A stretch of 64,000 nucleotides of DNA from Mesorhizobium sp. Z1-4. GTDB lineage: Bacteria > Pseudomonadota > Alphaproteobacteria > Rhizobiales > Rhizobiaceae. Under the pieces are notes generated by a model. That model ran no database searches. It worked only from the letters and a program-made list of their open reading frames with translations, and was not told where the DNA came from. The position numbers and the translations under genes were made by a program. Shown here piece by piece: positions 1 through 10,167 of the stretch. The DNA is taken from contig NZ_RCIO01000003.1 in assembly GCF_004000235.1 (NCBI RefSeq), positions 434,373 through 498,372 of the forward strand. Reading direction: 5' to 3'. Within the stretch, counting starts at the first letter, position 1, and the number at the start of each line of letters is the position of its first letter.

Positions 1-856
<856 letters not shown>

Positions 857-871
857 TATCCAGATTTCCTT

Positions 872-888
872 CGCAAATGATATTTGCG
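872..888. promoter_or_regulatory. Perfect dyad in the frmA-pccA divergent region
   Basis: CGCAAAT and ATTTGCG form 7-bp perfect arms around a 3-base spacer. The dyad starts 16 bases upstream of the frmA start codon and about 150 bases upstream of pccA. GCAAA/TTTGC half-sites resemble, from memory, those bound by PccR-type short-chain acyl-CoA regulators; such a regulator is encoded at 43.0-43.9 kb. Which gene it controls is unknown. Confidence 0.4.
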
Positions 889-1040
889 CACGGTTTCAGC
901 TTTCGCCGGTGCGATCAAGGCCCTCAGCTGCGCTGACCGGTGCTGGCGAGCGTGCCATGCGCAGCCGCTCTGCAAAGATGCGCCTTGACGCCTCAAACCC
1001 GGTCCATAAAACGGATAGGCGTCAGGAGGCCGGTGGCTGC

Positions 1041-3053
1041 ATGTTCAAGAAGATACTTATTGCCAATCGCGGTGAAATCGCCTGCAGGGTCATCAAGACC
1101 GCGAAGCGCATGGGGATCGCCACCGTTGCCGTCTATTCCGACGCGGATGCCAACGCCCTGCATGTCGAGATGGCCGACGAGGCTGTGCATATCGGACCGC
1201 CGCCCGCGAGCGAGAGCTACCTCTTAAGCGAGCGCATCGTAGCAGCCTGTAAGGAAACCGGCGCCGAGGCCGTTCATCCCGGATACGGCTTCCTGTCGGA
1301 ACGCGCCTCCTTCTGCACCGCTCTCGAAAAGGAAGGCATCGTCTTCATCGGGCCCAAGCCCAGGGCGATCGAGGCCATGGGCGACAAGATCGAGTCGAAG
1401 AAATTCGCCAACGAGGCCAAGGTGAACACGGTGCCGGGCCATATCGGCGTCATTGCGGATGCCGACGAGGCACGCAAGATAGCCGGCGAGATCGGCTACC
1501 CGGTTATGATCAAAGCCTCAGCAGGCGGCGGCGGCAAAGGCATGCGTATTGCCTGGGATGAGAAGGAAGTGCGCGACGGCTTCGATCGCGCGCGCTCGGA
1601 GGCCAAAAGCTCGTTCGGCGACGACCGTGTCTTCATAGAGAAGTTTGTGGTTGAGCCGCGGCATATCGAAATTCAGGTGCTGGCCGACGCGCATGGCAAC
1701 GCCATTTATCTCGGCGAGCGCGAATGTTCGATCCAGCGACGCAACCAGAAGGTGGTTGAAGAGGCGCCTTCGCCTTTCCTTGATGAAAAAACCCGTAAGG
1801 CCATGGGTGAGCAATCCGTGGCACTTGCCAAAGCGGTGGATTACCAGAGCGCCGGAACGGTCGAGTTCATCGTCGACAAGGACCGCAATTTCTATTTCCT
1901 TGAAATGAATACGCGACTGCAGGTCGAGCATCCGGTGACGGAGCTGATCACCGGCGTCGATCTGGTCGAACAGATGATCCGTGTCGCTGCGGGCGAAAAG
2001 CTCAAGATCAAGCAAGGCGATGTGAAGCTGAGCGGCTGGGCGGTCGAGAGCCGGCTTTACGCCGAAGATCCGTACCGCAACTTCCTGCCGTCGATCGGCA
2101 GGTTGACGCATTACCGGCCGCCGCAAGAGGGCGTCAGCGACGGAGTGACCGTGCGCAACGACACCGGTGTCTTCGAAGGGTCGGAGATATCCATGTTCTA
2201 CGACCCGATGATCGCCAAGCTGTGCACTCATGCGCCGACGCGAATGGAAGCGATCGACGCCATGGCGGAGGCACTGGATGGCTTCGTCGTCGAAGGAATC
2301 GGCCATAACCTGCCGTTCCTATCGGCCCTGATGCAGCATCCGCGCTGGCGCAAGGGCGATTTGTCGACAGGATTTATCGCAGAGGAATATCCGGACGGGT
2401 TTCACCCCGCCTTGCCGGACAACAAGGAGAAGGCCGTTCTGGCCGCGGTGGCGGCTACGGCGGAGCTTCTGCGCCGCGACCGGCTTGACCGGCTTGGCGG
2501 ACGGCTTGCCCCGCATAGCGGCCGGCTAAAGAAGGACTGGGTGGCGCGGATCGGAGGCGACTACCTGGCGGTTTCGGTCGCCGACGGGATGACGAACGGG
2601 TCCATCGATTGCATCATCTCCGTCGATGGCGGGCAGACACAGCAGGTATGCTCCGACTGGCGTCCGGGTGAGCTCATCTGGCGGGGCAGCGTTGGCAATA
2701 CGGATGTCACCGCACAGATGCGGCCGATCCTCAACGGCATGCGGATTTCCTGGCGCGGCCTTTCCGTCGATACGCGGGTGATGCTGCCCAACATGGCCGA
2801 GCTCGAAAAGCTGATGCCGGTGAAGCTGCCGCCGGATACGTCAAAAATGTTGCTTTGCCCGATGCCCGGTCTTGTCGTTTCGATCGCGGTATCGGAGGGT
2901 CAGGAGGTCAAGACAGGCGAAACGCTGGCCGTTGTCGAGGCCATGAAGATGGAAAACGTGCTGCGAGCCGAGCGCGATCTCGTCGTTTCCAAGATCAACG
3001 CCGAACCGGGCGACAGCCTGGCGGTGGACGCAGTAATCATGGAATTTGCCTAG
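1041..3053 (+). CDS. pccA: Propionyl-CoA carboxylase, biotin-containing alpha subunit
   Basis: 670 residues from ATG at 1041, chosen because AGGAGG lies 11 bases upstream and homologues begin MFKKILIANRGEIA; the frame stays open upstream but that sequence is not family-like. Biotin carboxylase domain (about 1-450) with glycine-rich ATP-grasp loop GGGGKGMRI and the substrate segment MNTRLQVEHPVTE, then the linker domain, then a biotinyl domain with EAMKMEN, the lysine being residue 636. AEDPYRNFLPSIGRL favours propionyl- over methylcrotonyl-CoA carboxylase. It carboxylates biotin so that the beta subunit can make methylmalonyl-CoA. No pccB is next to it here. Propionyl-CoA could come from valine (genes at 55-57 kb) or from acrylate released by the DddP-like lyase (45.9 kb). 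Confidence 0.93.
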   Translation: MFKKILIANRGEIACRVIKTAKRMGIATVAVYSDADANALHVEMADEAVHIGPPPASESYLLSERIVAACKETGAEAVHPGYGFLSERASFCTALEKEGIVFIGPKPRAIEAMGDKIESKKFANEAKVNTVPGHIGVIADADEARKIAGEIGYPVMIKASAGGGGKGMRIAWDEKEVRDGFDRARSEAKSSFGDDRVFIEKFVVEPRHIEIQVLADAHGNAIYLGERECSIQRRNQKVVEEAPSPFLDEKTRKAMGEQSVALAKAVDYQSAGTVEFIVDKDRNFYFLEMNTRLQVEHPVTELITGVDLVEQMIRVAAGEKLKIKQGDVKLSGWAVESRLYAEDPYRNFLPSIGRLTHYRPPQEGVSDGVTVRNDTGVFEGSEISMFYDPMIAKLCTHAPTRMEAIDAMAEALDGFVVEGIGHNLPFLSALMQHPRWRKGDLSTGFIAEEYPDGFHPALPDNKEKAVLAAVAATAELLRRDRLDRLGGRLAPHSGRLKKDWVARIGGDYLAVSVADGMTNGSIDCIISVDGGQTQQVCSDWRPGELIWRGSVGNTDVTAQMRPILNGMRISWRGLSVDTRVMLPNMAELEKLMPVKLPPDTSKMLLCPMPGLVVSIAVSEGQEVKTGETLAVVEAMKMENVLRAERDLVVSKINAEPGDSLAVDAVIMEFA

Positions 3054-3054
3054 C

Positions 3055-3723
3055 ATGAATGACGCCGCCGCCCGCACGCTGCTGTTCGACCTTGATGGCA
3101 CGCTGACGGATCCGTTCGAGGGCATCACCAGGTCGATCCAGTATGCGATCGAGAAGTTGGGGCGGATTGCACCGGCGGCCGAGGCGCTGGGCTGGTGCAT
3201 CGGTCCGCCGCTGCAGGTCGCGTTTCGCGAGTTGCTTGCCACGGAGGATGAAAAGCGTGTTGCGGAGGCGGTCTCGTTCTATCGCGAACGCTATTCCGAT
3301 GTCGGCAAATTCGAGAACGTTCTGATCAAGGGCATTCCCGAGGCGTTGGCGTTGCTCGCGGCGCAAGGTTACCGCATGGCGGTCGCGACTTCCAAGCTGC
3401 AGTCCTATGCCGAGGAGATCGTCGTTCATTTCGGTCTCTCGGACTATTTCGACACCGTCTATGGGTCGGAAGCCGACGGGCGGCTTTCAGACAAGTCCGA
3501 CCTGATCGGGTTCATTCTCAAGATCAGGCATATCGAAGCAGGCCGCACCTGCATGATCGGTGACAGAAAACACGACATAATCGGCGCCCGGAACAACGGT
3601 GTCGGTGCTATCGGCGTGTTGTGGGGCTATGGCGACGAGGCCGAATTGAGCGAGGCCGGTGCCGATCAGCTGGTGCCGGAGCCTGGCGCTCTGGCAGCCG
3701 CGGTTGCTAAAACCTGTCCATGA
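3055..3723 (+). CDS. HAD-superfamily hydrolase, phosphoglycolate phosphatase-like
   Basis: 222 residues from ATG at 3055, one base after the pccA stop, so the two are almost certainly co-transcribed; a TTG at 3046 is an alternative start overlapping pccA. HAD motif I is FDLDGTLTD near the N-terminus, motif II is VATSK, and motif IV is GDRKHDIIGA, all with the expected acidic residues. The small cap region between motifs I and II resembles the Gph/YqaB group. The substrate cannot be told from sequence; phosphoglycolate, pyrophosphate and other small phosphate esters are possible. The link to propionate metabolism is only positional. Confidence 0.8.
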   Translation: MNDAAARTLLFDLDGTLTDPFEGITRSIQYAIEKLGRIAPAAEALGWCIGPPLQVAFRELLATEDEKRVAEAVSFYRERYSDVGKFENVLIKGIPEALALLAAQGYRMAVATSKLQSYAEEIVVHFGLSDYFDTVYGSEADGRLSDKSDLIGFILKIRHIEAGRTCMIGDRKHDIIGARNNGVGAIGVLWGYGDEAELSEAGADQLVPEPGALAAAVAKTCP

Positions 3724-3753
3724 CCGAACTATCGGGTTTACCCGGAGCGCGGG

Positions 3754-6700
3754 GTGCCGAAGAATAACTCCGATTCCGGCCCTGCGGTGGGCCGAGGGCA
3801 GAGTGTTTTGGCAAACAAACCAGATCCGATCAGGGAAGCGGCAAAGGCTGCCTCAAATAGCGGAAAACCGGCAAGCGCACCGCACCGCGCGTTTGTGCAT
3901 TTGCGGGTGCATTCGGCCTATTCGCTCCTGGAAGGCGCGCTGCCAATTGCCAAGATCGTCAAACATGCGGCCGAAACGCAGTCGCCGGCGATTGCCGTCA
4001 CCGACACAAACAACCTCTTCGGCGCGCTGGAATTCGCGCAGAAGGCCGCGGGGTCCGGTGTGCAGCCTATCGTCGGTTGCCAGCTTGATGTGCGGTTTGG
4101 AGAGCCAGCGGACAATGAGCCGGGCGGCCGGCGTAAAGCAGACCGCAACTCCGCACCGCTTGTCCTCTTGGCAGCGACCGAGGCGGGCTACGCGAACCTC
4201 GTCCGTCTGGTCAGCCGGGCCTATCTCGACAATCCACCGGACGCGGGCGTGTTTGTGCGTGTCGACTGGCTCGGCGACCATGCGGACGGACTGATCTGTC
4301 TGACCGGCGGTCCACGCGGACCGATCGGTTCGGCGATCGCTTCGGGCCATCAGGAGCAGGCGGAAGAGCGGCTGCTTGGCCTCAGGCAGTTGTTCGGCAG
4401 CCGGCTCTACGTCGAACTGGAGCGCGTGCAGGGCTTTGACCGGCGTGTGGAGGCGGCGACGATCGAACTCGCCTACCGGCACGAATTGCCGCTGGTCGCG
4501 ACAAACGAATCCTTCTTCCCCGCCGCCGATGACTACGAAGCGCATGATGCGTTGATGGCGATCGCGCATGGCTCCGTCATAGCGGAGGACAACCGCCGGC
4601 GGGTGACGCCCGACAATCACCTGAAGACGCAGCGCGAGATGGCGGTGCTGTTCGCCGATCTGCCGGAGGCAATCGACAACACGATCGAGATTGCGAAACG
4701 CTGTTCCTATTATCCACAGAACCGCGATCCCATTCTGCCGCGCTTCACGGCAGATGAGGGCGGCGATGCGGAGACGGCATTGCTGGCCGAATCCAACGAA
4801 TTGAAGCGGCAGGCGCGCGAGGGCCTTCAGCGGCGTTTTGCTGCGCAGGGCATGGCTGCCGGCTTCAGCGAGAGCGACTATACGGAGCGCTTGGAATTCG
4901 AGCTCGGTGTCATCGAGCGGATGAAATATCCGGGCTACTTCCTGATCGTCGCGGACTTCATCAAATGGGCCAAGTCGCGCGAGATTCCAGTCGGGCCGGG
5001 GCGCGGCTCGGGTGCGGGTTCGCTGGTCGCCTATGCGCTGACGATTACCGACGTCGACCCGCTGCGCTTCTCATTGCTGTTCGAGCGCTTCCTCAACCCC
5101 GACCGTGTATCGATGCCCGACTTCGACATCGACTTCTGCCAGGAGCGGCGCGAAGAAGTCATCCGCTATGTGCAGGAAAAATACGGGCGCGATCAGGTGG
5201 CGCAGATCATCACCTTCGGAACCCTGCAGGCGCGCGCCGTGCTGCGCGATGTCGGCCGCGTGCTCCAGATGCCCTACAGCCAGGTCGACCGGCTGACCAA
5301 GATGGTGCCGGCCAACCCGGCGAACCCGGTCAAGCTGAAAGACGCTATCGCCAACGAACCGCGCTTCGCGGAGGAAGTAGAGCGCGAGCCTGCCGTGCAG
5401 TCGCTGCTTGATATCGCGCAGAAACTGGAAGGGCTTTACCGCCACGCATCAACGCATGCCGCGGGCATTGTTATCGGCGACCGGCCGCTATCGGAACTCG
5501 TGCCGATGTATCGCGATCCGCGATCCGACATGCCGGTGACGCAGTTCAACATGAAGAAGGTCGAGGATGCAGGCCTCGTCAAATTCGACTTTCTCGGCCT
5601 GAAGACGCTGACCGTACTGGAGCGGGCGGTAAAGCTGGTTGCGCAGCGCGGCATCGAGATCGACCTGACGCAGATTCCCTATGACGATCCGCAGACCTAC
5701 GAAATGCTGTCTCGCGGCGAAGTGGTCGGCGTGTTCCAGGTTGAAAGTGCGGGTATGCGCAAAGCGCTGATCGGCATGAAACCCGACCGCATCGAGGACA
5801 TCATCGCACTGGTGGCGCTCTATCGGCCGGGCCCGATGGAGAACATCCCGACCTACAATGCGCGCAAGAACGGCGAGGAAGAAACCGCTTCGATCCACCC
5901 CAAGATCGATCATCTTGTAGCGGAGACGCAGGGCGTCATCGTTTACCAGGAACAGGTCATGCAGATCGCGCAGGAGCTGTCGGGCTACTCGCTCGGCGAA
6001 GCTGACCTGCTTCGGCGCGCCATGGGCAAGAAAATCCGCGCCGAGATGGACAAACAGCGCACGCGCTTTGTCGATGGTGCGGTAGAGCGCGGGCTGGCCA
6101 AGCAGCAGGCGGATTTCATCTTCGATCTTCTGGCGAAATTCGCCGATTACGGCTTCAACAAATCGCACGCAGCCGCATACGCAATCGTCTCCTATCAGAC
6201 TGCCTATCTGAAGGCGCACTACCCGGTGGAGTTCCTGGCCGCGTCGATGAATTACGACATGGCCAACACCGACAAGCTGTCGGAGTTCCGGCAGGATGCA
6301 CGGCGCCTGGGCATCGAGGTGGTGGCACCGTCGGTGGAAACCAGTTTTCGCGATTTTGAGGTCGGCGAAAACCGCATCTTCTACTCGCTGGCGGCTATCA
6401 AGGGCGTAGGTGACGCCGCGGTCGACCACATTGTGGCCGTGCGGAAGGAAAAGGCGTTCGAAAACCTGGAGGATTTCTGCGGCCGGGTCGACCCGCGCAT
6501 CGTCGGCAAACGTGTGCTGGAGAGCCTGATAGCGGCCGGAGCGCTCGATTGTTTCGGCCATGACCGGGCTGCTATGTGGGCCGGCATCGAGCGCATGATG
6601 GGGCTTGCAAGCCGGGCGCGCGACGACGCCGAGATGGGGCAGGGCGACATTTTCGGCCAGGCCGGCGGCGGTATGAAGGATGCGCTGCGGCTGCCGGTGG

Positions 6701-7341
6701 CTGAGCCGTGGCTGCCGGCGGAGCGTTTGCACAAGGAATTCCAGACCGTCGGTTTCTACCTCTCCGCGCACCCGCTGGACGAGTATCGGCAATTGCTGGA
6801 AAAAATGCGGGTACAGAACTGGGGCGAGTTCCAGCTTGCGGTGAAGAAAGGCGCCGCCGCAGGGCGCCTGGCAGGAACCATCTCGTCCAAACAGGAGCGG
6901 CGTACACGCACCGGCAACAAGATGTGCGTGATGCAGCTTTCCGATGCCAGCGGCCAGTACGAGGCGGTGCTGTTTTCCGAAACGCTGGCGCAGCACCGCG
7001 ACCTGATCGAAGCGGGCAAATCCGTGGTGATTACGGTCGCAGCGGAGGACCGGCCGGAGGGCGTGAATCTGCGCGTGCAGACCATGCATTCGCTGGAAGA
7101 CGAAGCAAGCCAGATGCAGCGCGCCATGCGCATCTACCTGCGCGATCCCGGCCCTGTTGAAGCATTGACCCGTCAGCTCGGCCAGAAAGGCGACGGGCAG
7201 GTCAGCCTGGTCGTCATTCGGCCTGAAAATGGCGGCGAAGTCGAAGTGGCTCTGCCTGACCGCTACAAGATCGACAACAGGATTGCCTCAGCGTTCAAGG
7301 CGATAAAAGGCGTGGTTGACGTCGAGTTGGTCGACGCCTAG
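3754..7341 (+). CDS. dnaE: DNA polymerase III alpha subunit (replicative polymerase)
   Basis: 1195 residues from a GTG start, slightly longer than typical; the first 45 residues are low-complexity and the true start could be a little downstream. PHP domain from about residue 48 (HLRVHSAYSLLEGALP). The C-family polymerase core contains the catalytic acidic motif PDFDIDFCQERR near residues 454-465. The HhH region covers roughly 870-930, and an OB-fold near 1035-1090 (GTISSKQERRTRTGNK) precedes a C-terminal beta/tau-binding region. This is the DnaE1 replicase rather than the error-prone DnaE2, judging by length and OB-fold. It is convergent with selO, the two stop codons sharing a CTAG. Confidence 0.96.
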   Translation: MPKNNSDSGPAVGRGQSVLANKPDPIREAAKAASNSGKPASAPHRAFVHLRVHSAYSLLEGALPIAKIVKHAAETQSPAIAVTDTNNLFGALEFAQKAAGSGVQPIVGCQLDVRFGEPADNEPGGRRKADRNSAPLVLLAATEAGYANLVRLVSRAYLDNPPDAGVFVRVDWLGDHADGLICLTGGPRGPIGSAIASGHQEQAEERLLGLRQLFGSRLYVELERVQGFDRRVEAATIELAYRHELPLVATNESFFPAADDYEAHDALMAIAHGSVIAEDNRRRVTPDNHLKTQREMAVLFADLPEAIDNTIEIAKRCSYYPQNRDPILPRFTADEGGDAETALLAESNELKRQAREGLQRRFAAQGMAAGFSESDYTERLEFELGVIERMKYPGYFLIVADFIKWAKSREIPVGPGRGSGAGSLVAYALTITDVDPLRFSLLFERFLNPDRVSMPDFDIDFCQERREEVIRYVQEKYGRDQVAQIITFGTLQARAVLRDVGRVLQMPYSQVDRLTKMVPANPANPVKLKDAIANEPRFAEEVEREPAVQSLLDIAQKLEGLYRHASTHAAGIVIGDRPLSELVPMYRDPRSDMPVTQFNMKKVEDAGLVKFDFLGLKTLTVLERAVKLVAQRGIEIDLTQIPYDDPQTYEMLSRGEVVGVFQVESAGMRKALIGMKPDRIEDIIALVALYRPGPMENIPTYNARKNGEEETASIHPKIDHLVAETQGVIVYQEQVMQIAQELSGYSLGEADLLRRAMGKKIRAEMDKQRTRFVDGAVERGLAKQQADFIFDLLAKFADYGFNKSHAAAYAIVSYQTAYLKAHYPVEFLAASMNYDMANTDKLSEFRQDARRLGIEVVAPSVETSFRDFEVGENRIFYSLAAIKGVGDAAVDHIVAVRKEKAFENLEDFCGRVDPRIVGKRVLESLIAAGALDCFGHDRAAMWAGIERMMGLASRARDDAEMGQGDIFGQAGGGMKDALRLPVAEPWLPAERLHKEFQTVGFYLSAHPLDEYRQLLEKMRVQNWGEFQLAVKKGAAAGRLAGTISSKQERRTRTGNKMCVMQLSDASGQYEAVLFSETLAQHRDLIEAGKSVVITVAAEDRPEGVNLRVQTMHSLEDEASQMQRAMRIYLRDPGPVEALTRQLGQKGDGQVSLVVIRPENGGEVEVALPDRYKIDNRIASAFKAIKGVVDVELVDA

Positions 7342-8765
7342 GCGTTCGCGCCCGCGTAGGCCTCGCGCATTTCGCCGATCGCGGCCAGTTTTGTCTCGAA
7401 CGCATTCCAGTCATCCTTGTCCGCAATCGGTTTCCAGATCGATTCCACCTCGTCGATCAACATCGTGCAGGGTTCGGTGTGCTGGAAGTAGGGATGGTTG
7501 GCGATGTCGGCTGCCCGCGGCTCGTATTTGGCCAACAGCTTTCCAACCGGGCCGAAGGCAGTGCTTTCATAGACAACGGCTTCCGGACTTTCGGCTGCAC
7601 GCTTTGCTTCAGCCCCGCGCCAGTCGAAGAAAAAGCGCTCGAATGGCATCCGGCTTTCGGCCAGGAACTGCCAGATCGCGCCTGCGAGCCGCTGATCGGT
7701 TTCGGCTCCTCCCGATCTGAGGCCGAGCCGGTCGAGAATCGCGACGTTGAACGCGTCGCGGAATGCCGGGCCGAAGCCTTGCAGAACGTTTTCGAGCTTG
7801 TCCTTGGGCGCGAAAGGCAGCAGGCATTCCGCCAAGCGTGTCATGTTCCACAAAAGCACGTCCGGTTGTCTGCCGAATGCATAAAGCCGCGTCTGGTCAA
7901 AATAGGCAGCGGTGAAGGATGGATCGAGCGTTGGCGCGAAACGCCAGGGGCCGTAGTCGAAGCTTTCGCCCGTGATGTTGATGTTGTCCGTATTCAGCAC
8001 GCCATGGACGAAGCCGGCCAGCATCCAGCGTGCTCCCGTCGCGGCGACGCGCTTGCCGACCGCCTCCAGAAACGCAACGGCACGCTCTTCAACGGGTTCG
8101 CGCTGGGCCTCCGGCAGATAATTTGCGATCGCGTAGTCCATGAGCTTCAGGATGTTCTCGTGCTCGTCGAGATAGAGCAGGCGCTGGAAGCTGCCGATAC
8201 GTATGTGCGAGTGGCTTAGGCGCACGAGCACCGATGAGCGCGTGGGCGAGGGCTCGTCGCCGCGCCACAGCTCTTCGCCGGTTTCGATGAGGCTGAACGA
8301 TTTTGACGTGTTAACGCCGAGTGCCTCCAGCATCTCGGTAGCGAGTATCTCGCGTACACCGCCCTTCAGCGTCAGCCGGCCATCGCCGTCGCGGGAGTAG
8401 GGCGTCTGGCCGCTGCCCTTGGTACCGAAATCGAGCAACCTTCCGTCTTTGAGGTCGTAGCACTGGGCGAACAGGAAGCCGCGTCCGTCGCCGAGCTGCG
8501 GGTTGTAAACCTGGAACTGGTGGCCATGATATCTGAGCGCCAGCGGCTCGGCGAAACTGCCTTTGAACGGTGTGAAGCGGCCGAAATGATCGTTCCAGTC
8601 GCTATCCGACAGCTTGCCGAGCCCGATTCGTTCGGCCCAGCGCTGGTTGCGGTAACGTAGACGCAGGCTCGGAAAATCAGCCGGCGCGACCGCGTCGTAA
8701 TACGCTGAGCCCAGCTGTTCATGCTGTTTCGAGGGTTTGAATCCGGGCGTTTCCGAAAATGGCAC
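7338..8765 (-). CDS. selO: Protein adenylyltransferase SelO (YdiU family)
   Basis: 475 residues if started at GTG 8765, preceded by an AAGGA-like site; an upstream ATG at 8828 in the same frame would add 21 residues lacking family resemblance. SelO proteins are pseudokinase-fold enzymes that bind ATP upside-down and AMPylate proteins in redox stress. Family signatures are YHGHQFQVYNPQLGDGRG, GTKGSGQTPYSRDGDGRL, a VHGVLNTDN segment (metal-binding Asn) and DYGPWRF with the catalytic Asp. No CxxC or selenocysteine tail is present at the C-terminus, common in proteobacterial members. The gene overlaps the end of dnaE by three bases tail-to-tail. Confidence 0.92.
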   Translation of the reverse strand: MPFSETPGFKPSKQHEQLGSAYYDAVAPADFPSLRLRYRNQRWAERIGLGKLSDSDWNDHFGRFTPFKGSFAEPLALRYHGHQFQVYNPQLGDGRGFLFAQCYDLKDGRLLDFGTKGSGQTPYSRDGDGRLTLKGGVREILATEMLEALGVNTSKSFSLIETGEELWRGDEPSPTRSSVLVRLSHSHIRIGSFQRLLYLDEHENILKLMDYAIANYLPEAQREPVEERAVAFLEAVGKRVAATGARWMLAGFVHGVLNTDNINITGESFDYGPWRFAPTLDPSFTAAYFDQTRLYAFGRQPDVLLWNMTRLAECLLPFAPKDKLENVLQGFGPAFRDAFNVAILDRLGLRSGGAETDQRLAGAIWQFLAESRMPFERFFFDWRGAEAKRAAESPEAVVYESTAFGPVGKLLAKYEPRAADIANHPYFQHTEPCTMLIDEVESIWKPIADKDDWNAFETKLAAIGEMREAYAGANA

Positions 8766-8943
8766 GGTGCTAATTCCTTTGCCTTTGCAATGGCTTGGCG
8801 CTCCAGCAAATCGAGCCGCCCAAGTCATGTTCCGTGATCGCGCAATTATCTCACACTTGGAATCGGGCGAAACTTGCCAAGTGGAAGAAGTTCCCGACCG
8901 CGGTTAGGCGAGTCGCATCCCCAGCGCGGCTCGCAACTTCCAC

Positions 8944-8974
8944 CCCTGCCCGGTGTACGAGGCGCCGGGCAGGG
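8944..8974. other. Strong hairpin in the selO upstream region
   Basis: CCCTGCCCGG (8944-8953) and CCGGGCAGGG (8965-8974) are perfect 10-base arms with an 11-base loop. No T-run follows on either strand, so it is not a classic terminator. It lies in the roughly 320-base gap between selO and the small secreted protein gene at 9085. Nothing else in that gap is recognised. Confidence 0.4.
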
Positions 8975-9084
8975 CCCTTAACGCTGCTTGCACACCATTG
9001 CTGGCGCTGTCGCATTTTGCCGATTGACCTTGATGCAGGCCTTTCTATCTTCGAACCGAAGGGGCGCGACAGGAAGGCTATGCC

Positions 9085-9390
9085 ATGAAATCCCTTTTGC
9101 GAAACATATCTGTTGCCGGCATTTGCACGTTGACGGTGCTGTCCGCGGCAACTGCTTCGGCAGCGCGCCCGGATGCGCGCAAGATGACCTGCAACCAGAC
9201 GCAAGCGCTGATCAACGCACAGGGAGCCGCCGTTATCACCACCGGCGCACACACCTACACACGATTTGTTTCGAGCAACCGGTATTGTTTTCATCCGGAG
9301 GTGCGGACACCGACATATGTCAGCACCAAGGACACGAACCAGTGCCCGGTTTTCCATTGCGAGCGGCCGATCAAGCTGTTCGACGATTGA
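9085..9390 (+). CDS. Small secreted protein of unknown function
   Basis: 101 residues. The N-terminus is a clear Sec signal peptide: basic MKSLLR, a hydrophobic stretch, and an Ala-x-Ala cleavage site after about residue 26 (ATASA). The mature part is about 75 residues with four cysteines (one in KMTCNQ, one in RYCFHP, two in CPVFHCER), consistent with two periplasmic disulfides. I recall similar short proteins in rhizobial genomes but know no function. It stands alone between divergent selO and a convergent regulator gene. Confidence 0.75.
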   Translation: MKSLLRNISVAGICTLTVLSAATASAARPDARKMTCNQTQALINAQGAAVITTGAHTYTRFVSSNRYCFHPEVRTPTYVSTKDTNQCPVFHCERPIKLFDD

Positions 9391-9411
9391 GTGCGGTCCG
9401 CCCGGCGAAGG

Positions 9412-10020
9412 CTAATAGACCGGCGGAGAAAGCACCCAGATGACGACGGCCTCCGCGTCGCCGTCATTGCGCCAGCGTATCGACTTTCCCTTGAAGCGGA
9501 AGCTGTCGCCCGCATGAAGCATATGCCAGGTGCCATCGACCTCAATGTCGATGGTGCCTGAAAGCACATAACCTGCTTCCTCGGCGTCGCGCACCGATTT
9601 CTGCGATGATGAAGCGCCCGGTGCAAATGTGCGGTGCCGCATCTCGAAGCTGCCACCCAGTGCGGGAGAGAGAAGCTTCTCTTCAAGACCGGCCTCGGTC
9701 GGTCCCAGCGTACGCCGCGCTCCGGCACGCACCACAACTTCCATTTCCGGTTCGGATTGCGCTTCGCGACTGACAAACAGGCTCATCGGGACGCCGAATG
9801 TGTCTGCCAGGCGGCTGAGATCGGCGAATGTCGGCATGGAAATACCGCGCTCCACCTGGCTCAACCAGCCTACGGAACGGCCGATGCTCTCCGATATCTG
9901 GGTAAGCGTCAGGCTTCGTGCCTGCCGCAGCGCCCGCAAGTCGCGCGCTATGCGCGCATCGATGCGCTCAAGCGCCAGCGTGAGCTTGCTTTCCTTGACC
10001 TGGCTCGCCGAGTTGGCCAT
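9412..10020 (-). CDS. XRE-family transcriptional regulator with C-terminal cupin domain
   Basis: 202 residues. Helix-turn-helix at about 24-78 (LRALRQARSLTLTQISESIG and SVGWLSQVERGISMPT) followed by a cupin barrel at about 120-198 (SFEMRHRTFAPGAS, GYVLSGTIDIEV, HAGDSFRFKG). Members of this architecture are usually local regulators of amine, sulfur or amino-acid genes and bind a small ligand in the cupin. It is divergent from the nitroreductase at 10168 with an inverted repeat between them, so that gene is the likeliest target. The ligand is unknown. Confidence 0.88.
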   Translation of the reverse strand: MANSASQVKESKLTLALERIDARIARDLRALRQARSLTLTQISESIGRSVGWLSQVERGISMPTFADLSRLADTFGVPMSLFVSREAQSEPEMEVVVRAGARRTLGPTEAGLEEKLLSPALGGSFEMRHRTFAPGASSSQKSVRDAEEAGYVLSGTIDIEVDGTWHMLHAGDSFRFKGKSIRWRNDGDAEAVVIWVLSPPVY

Positions 10021-10058
10021 GAAAATAGTCCCGTGGTTTTCATTTGACGATGATCTGG

Positions 10059-10081
10059 TGAAAAATTAGACATCATTTTCA
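10059..10081. promoter_or_regulatory. Inverted repeat between cupin regulator and nitroreductase
   Basis: TGAAAA (10059-10064) and TTTTCA (10076-10081) are perfect 6-base arms separated by 11 bases in the AT-rich divergent promoter region. It is a candidate operator for the adjacent XRE/cupin regulator; this is inference from position and symmetry only. Confidence 0.35.
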
Positions 10082-10167
10082 ATGTACTGTCGAGCGGCAG
10101 GCAAGCTGGCGGCAAGAATCGACATCCGCCGCGCAACCAGTGACCGTTACGGTTGGAAGGACAGTTC

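Noticed and set aside
5488-7089. 533-codon leftward frame opposite dnaE, and similar long frames opposite 19387-21582 and 47311-49275
   Set aside because: They mirror strongly conserved genes on the other strand, as is usual in GC-rich DNA, and their predicted proteins resemble nothing known.
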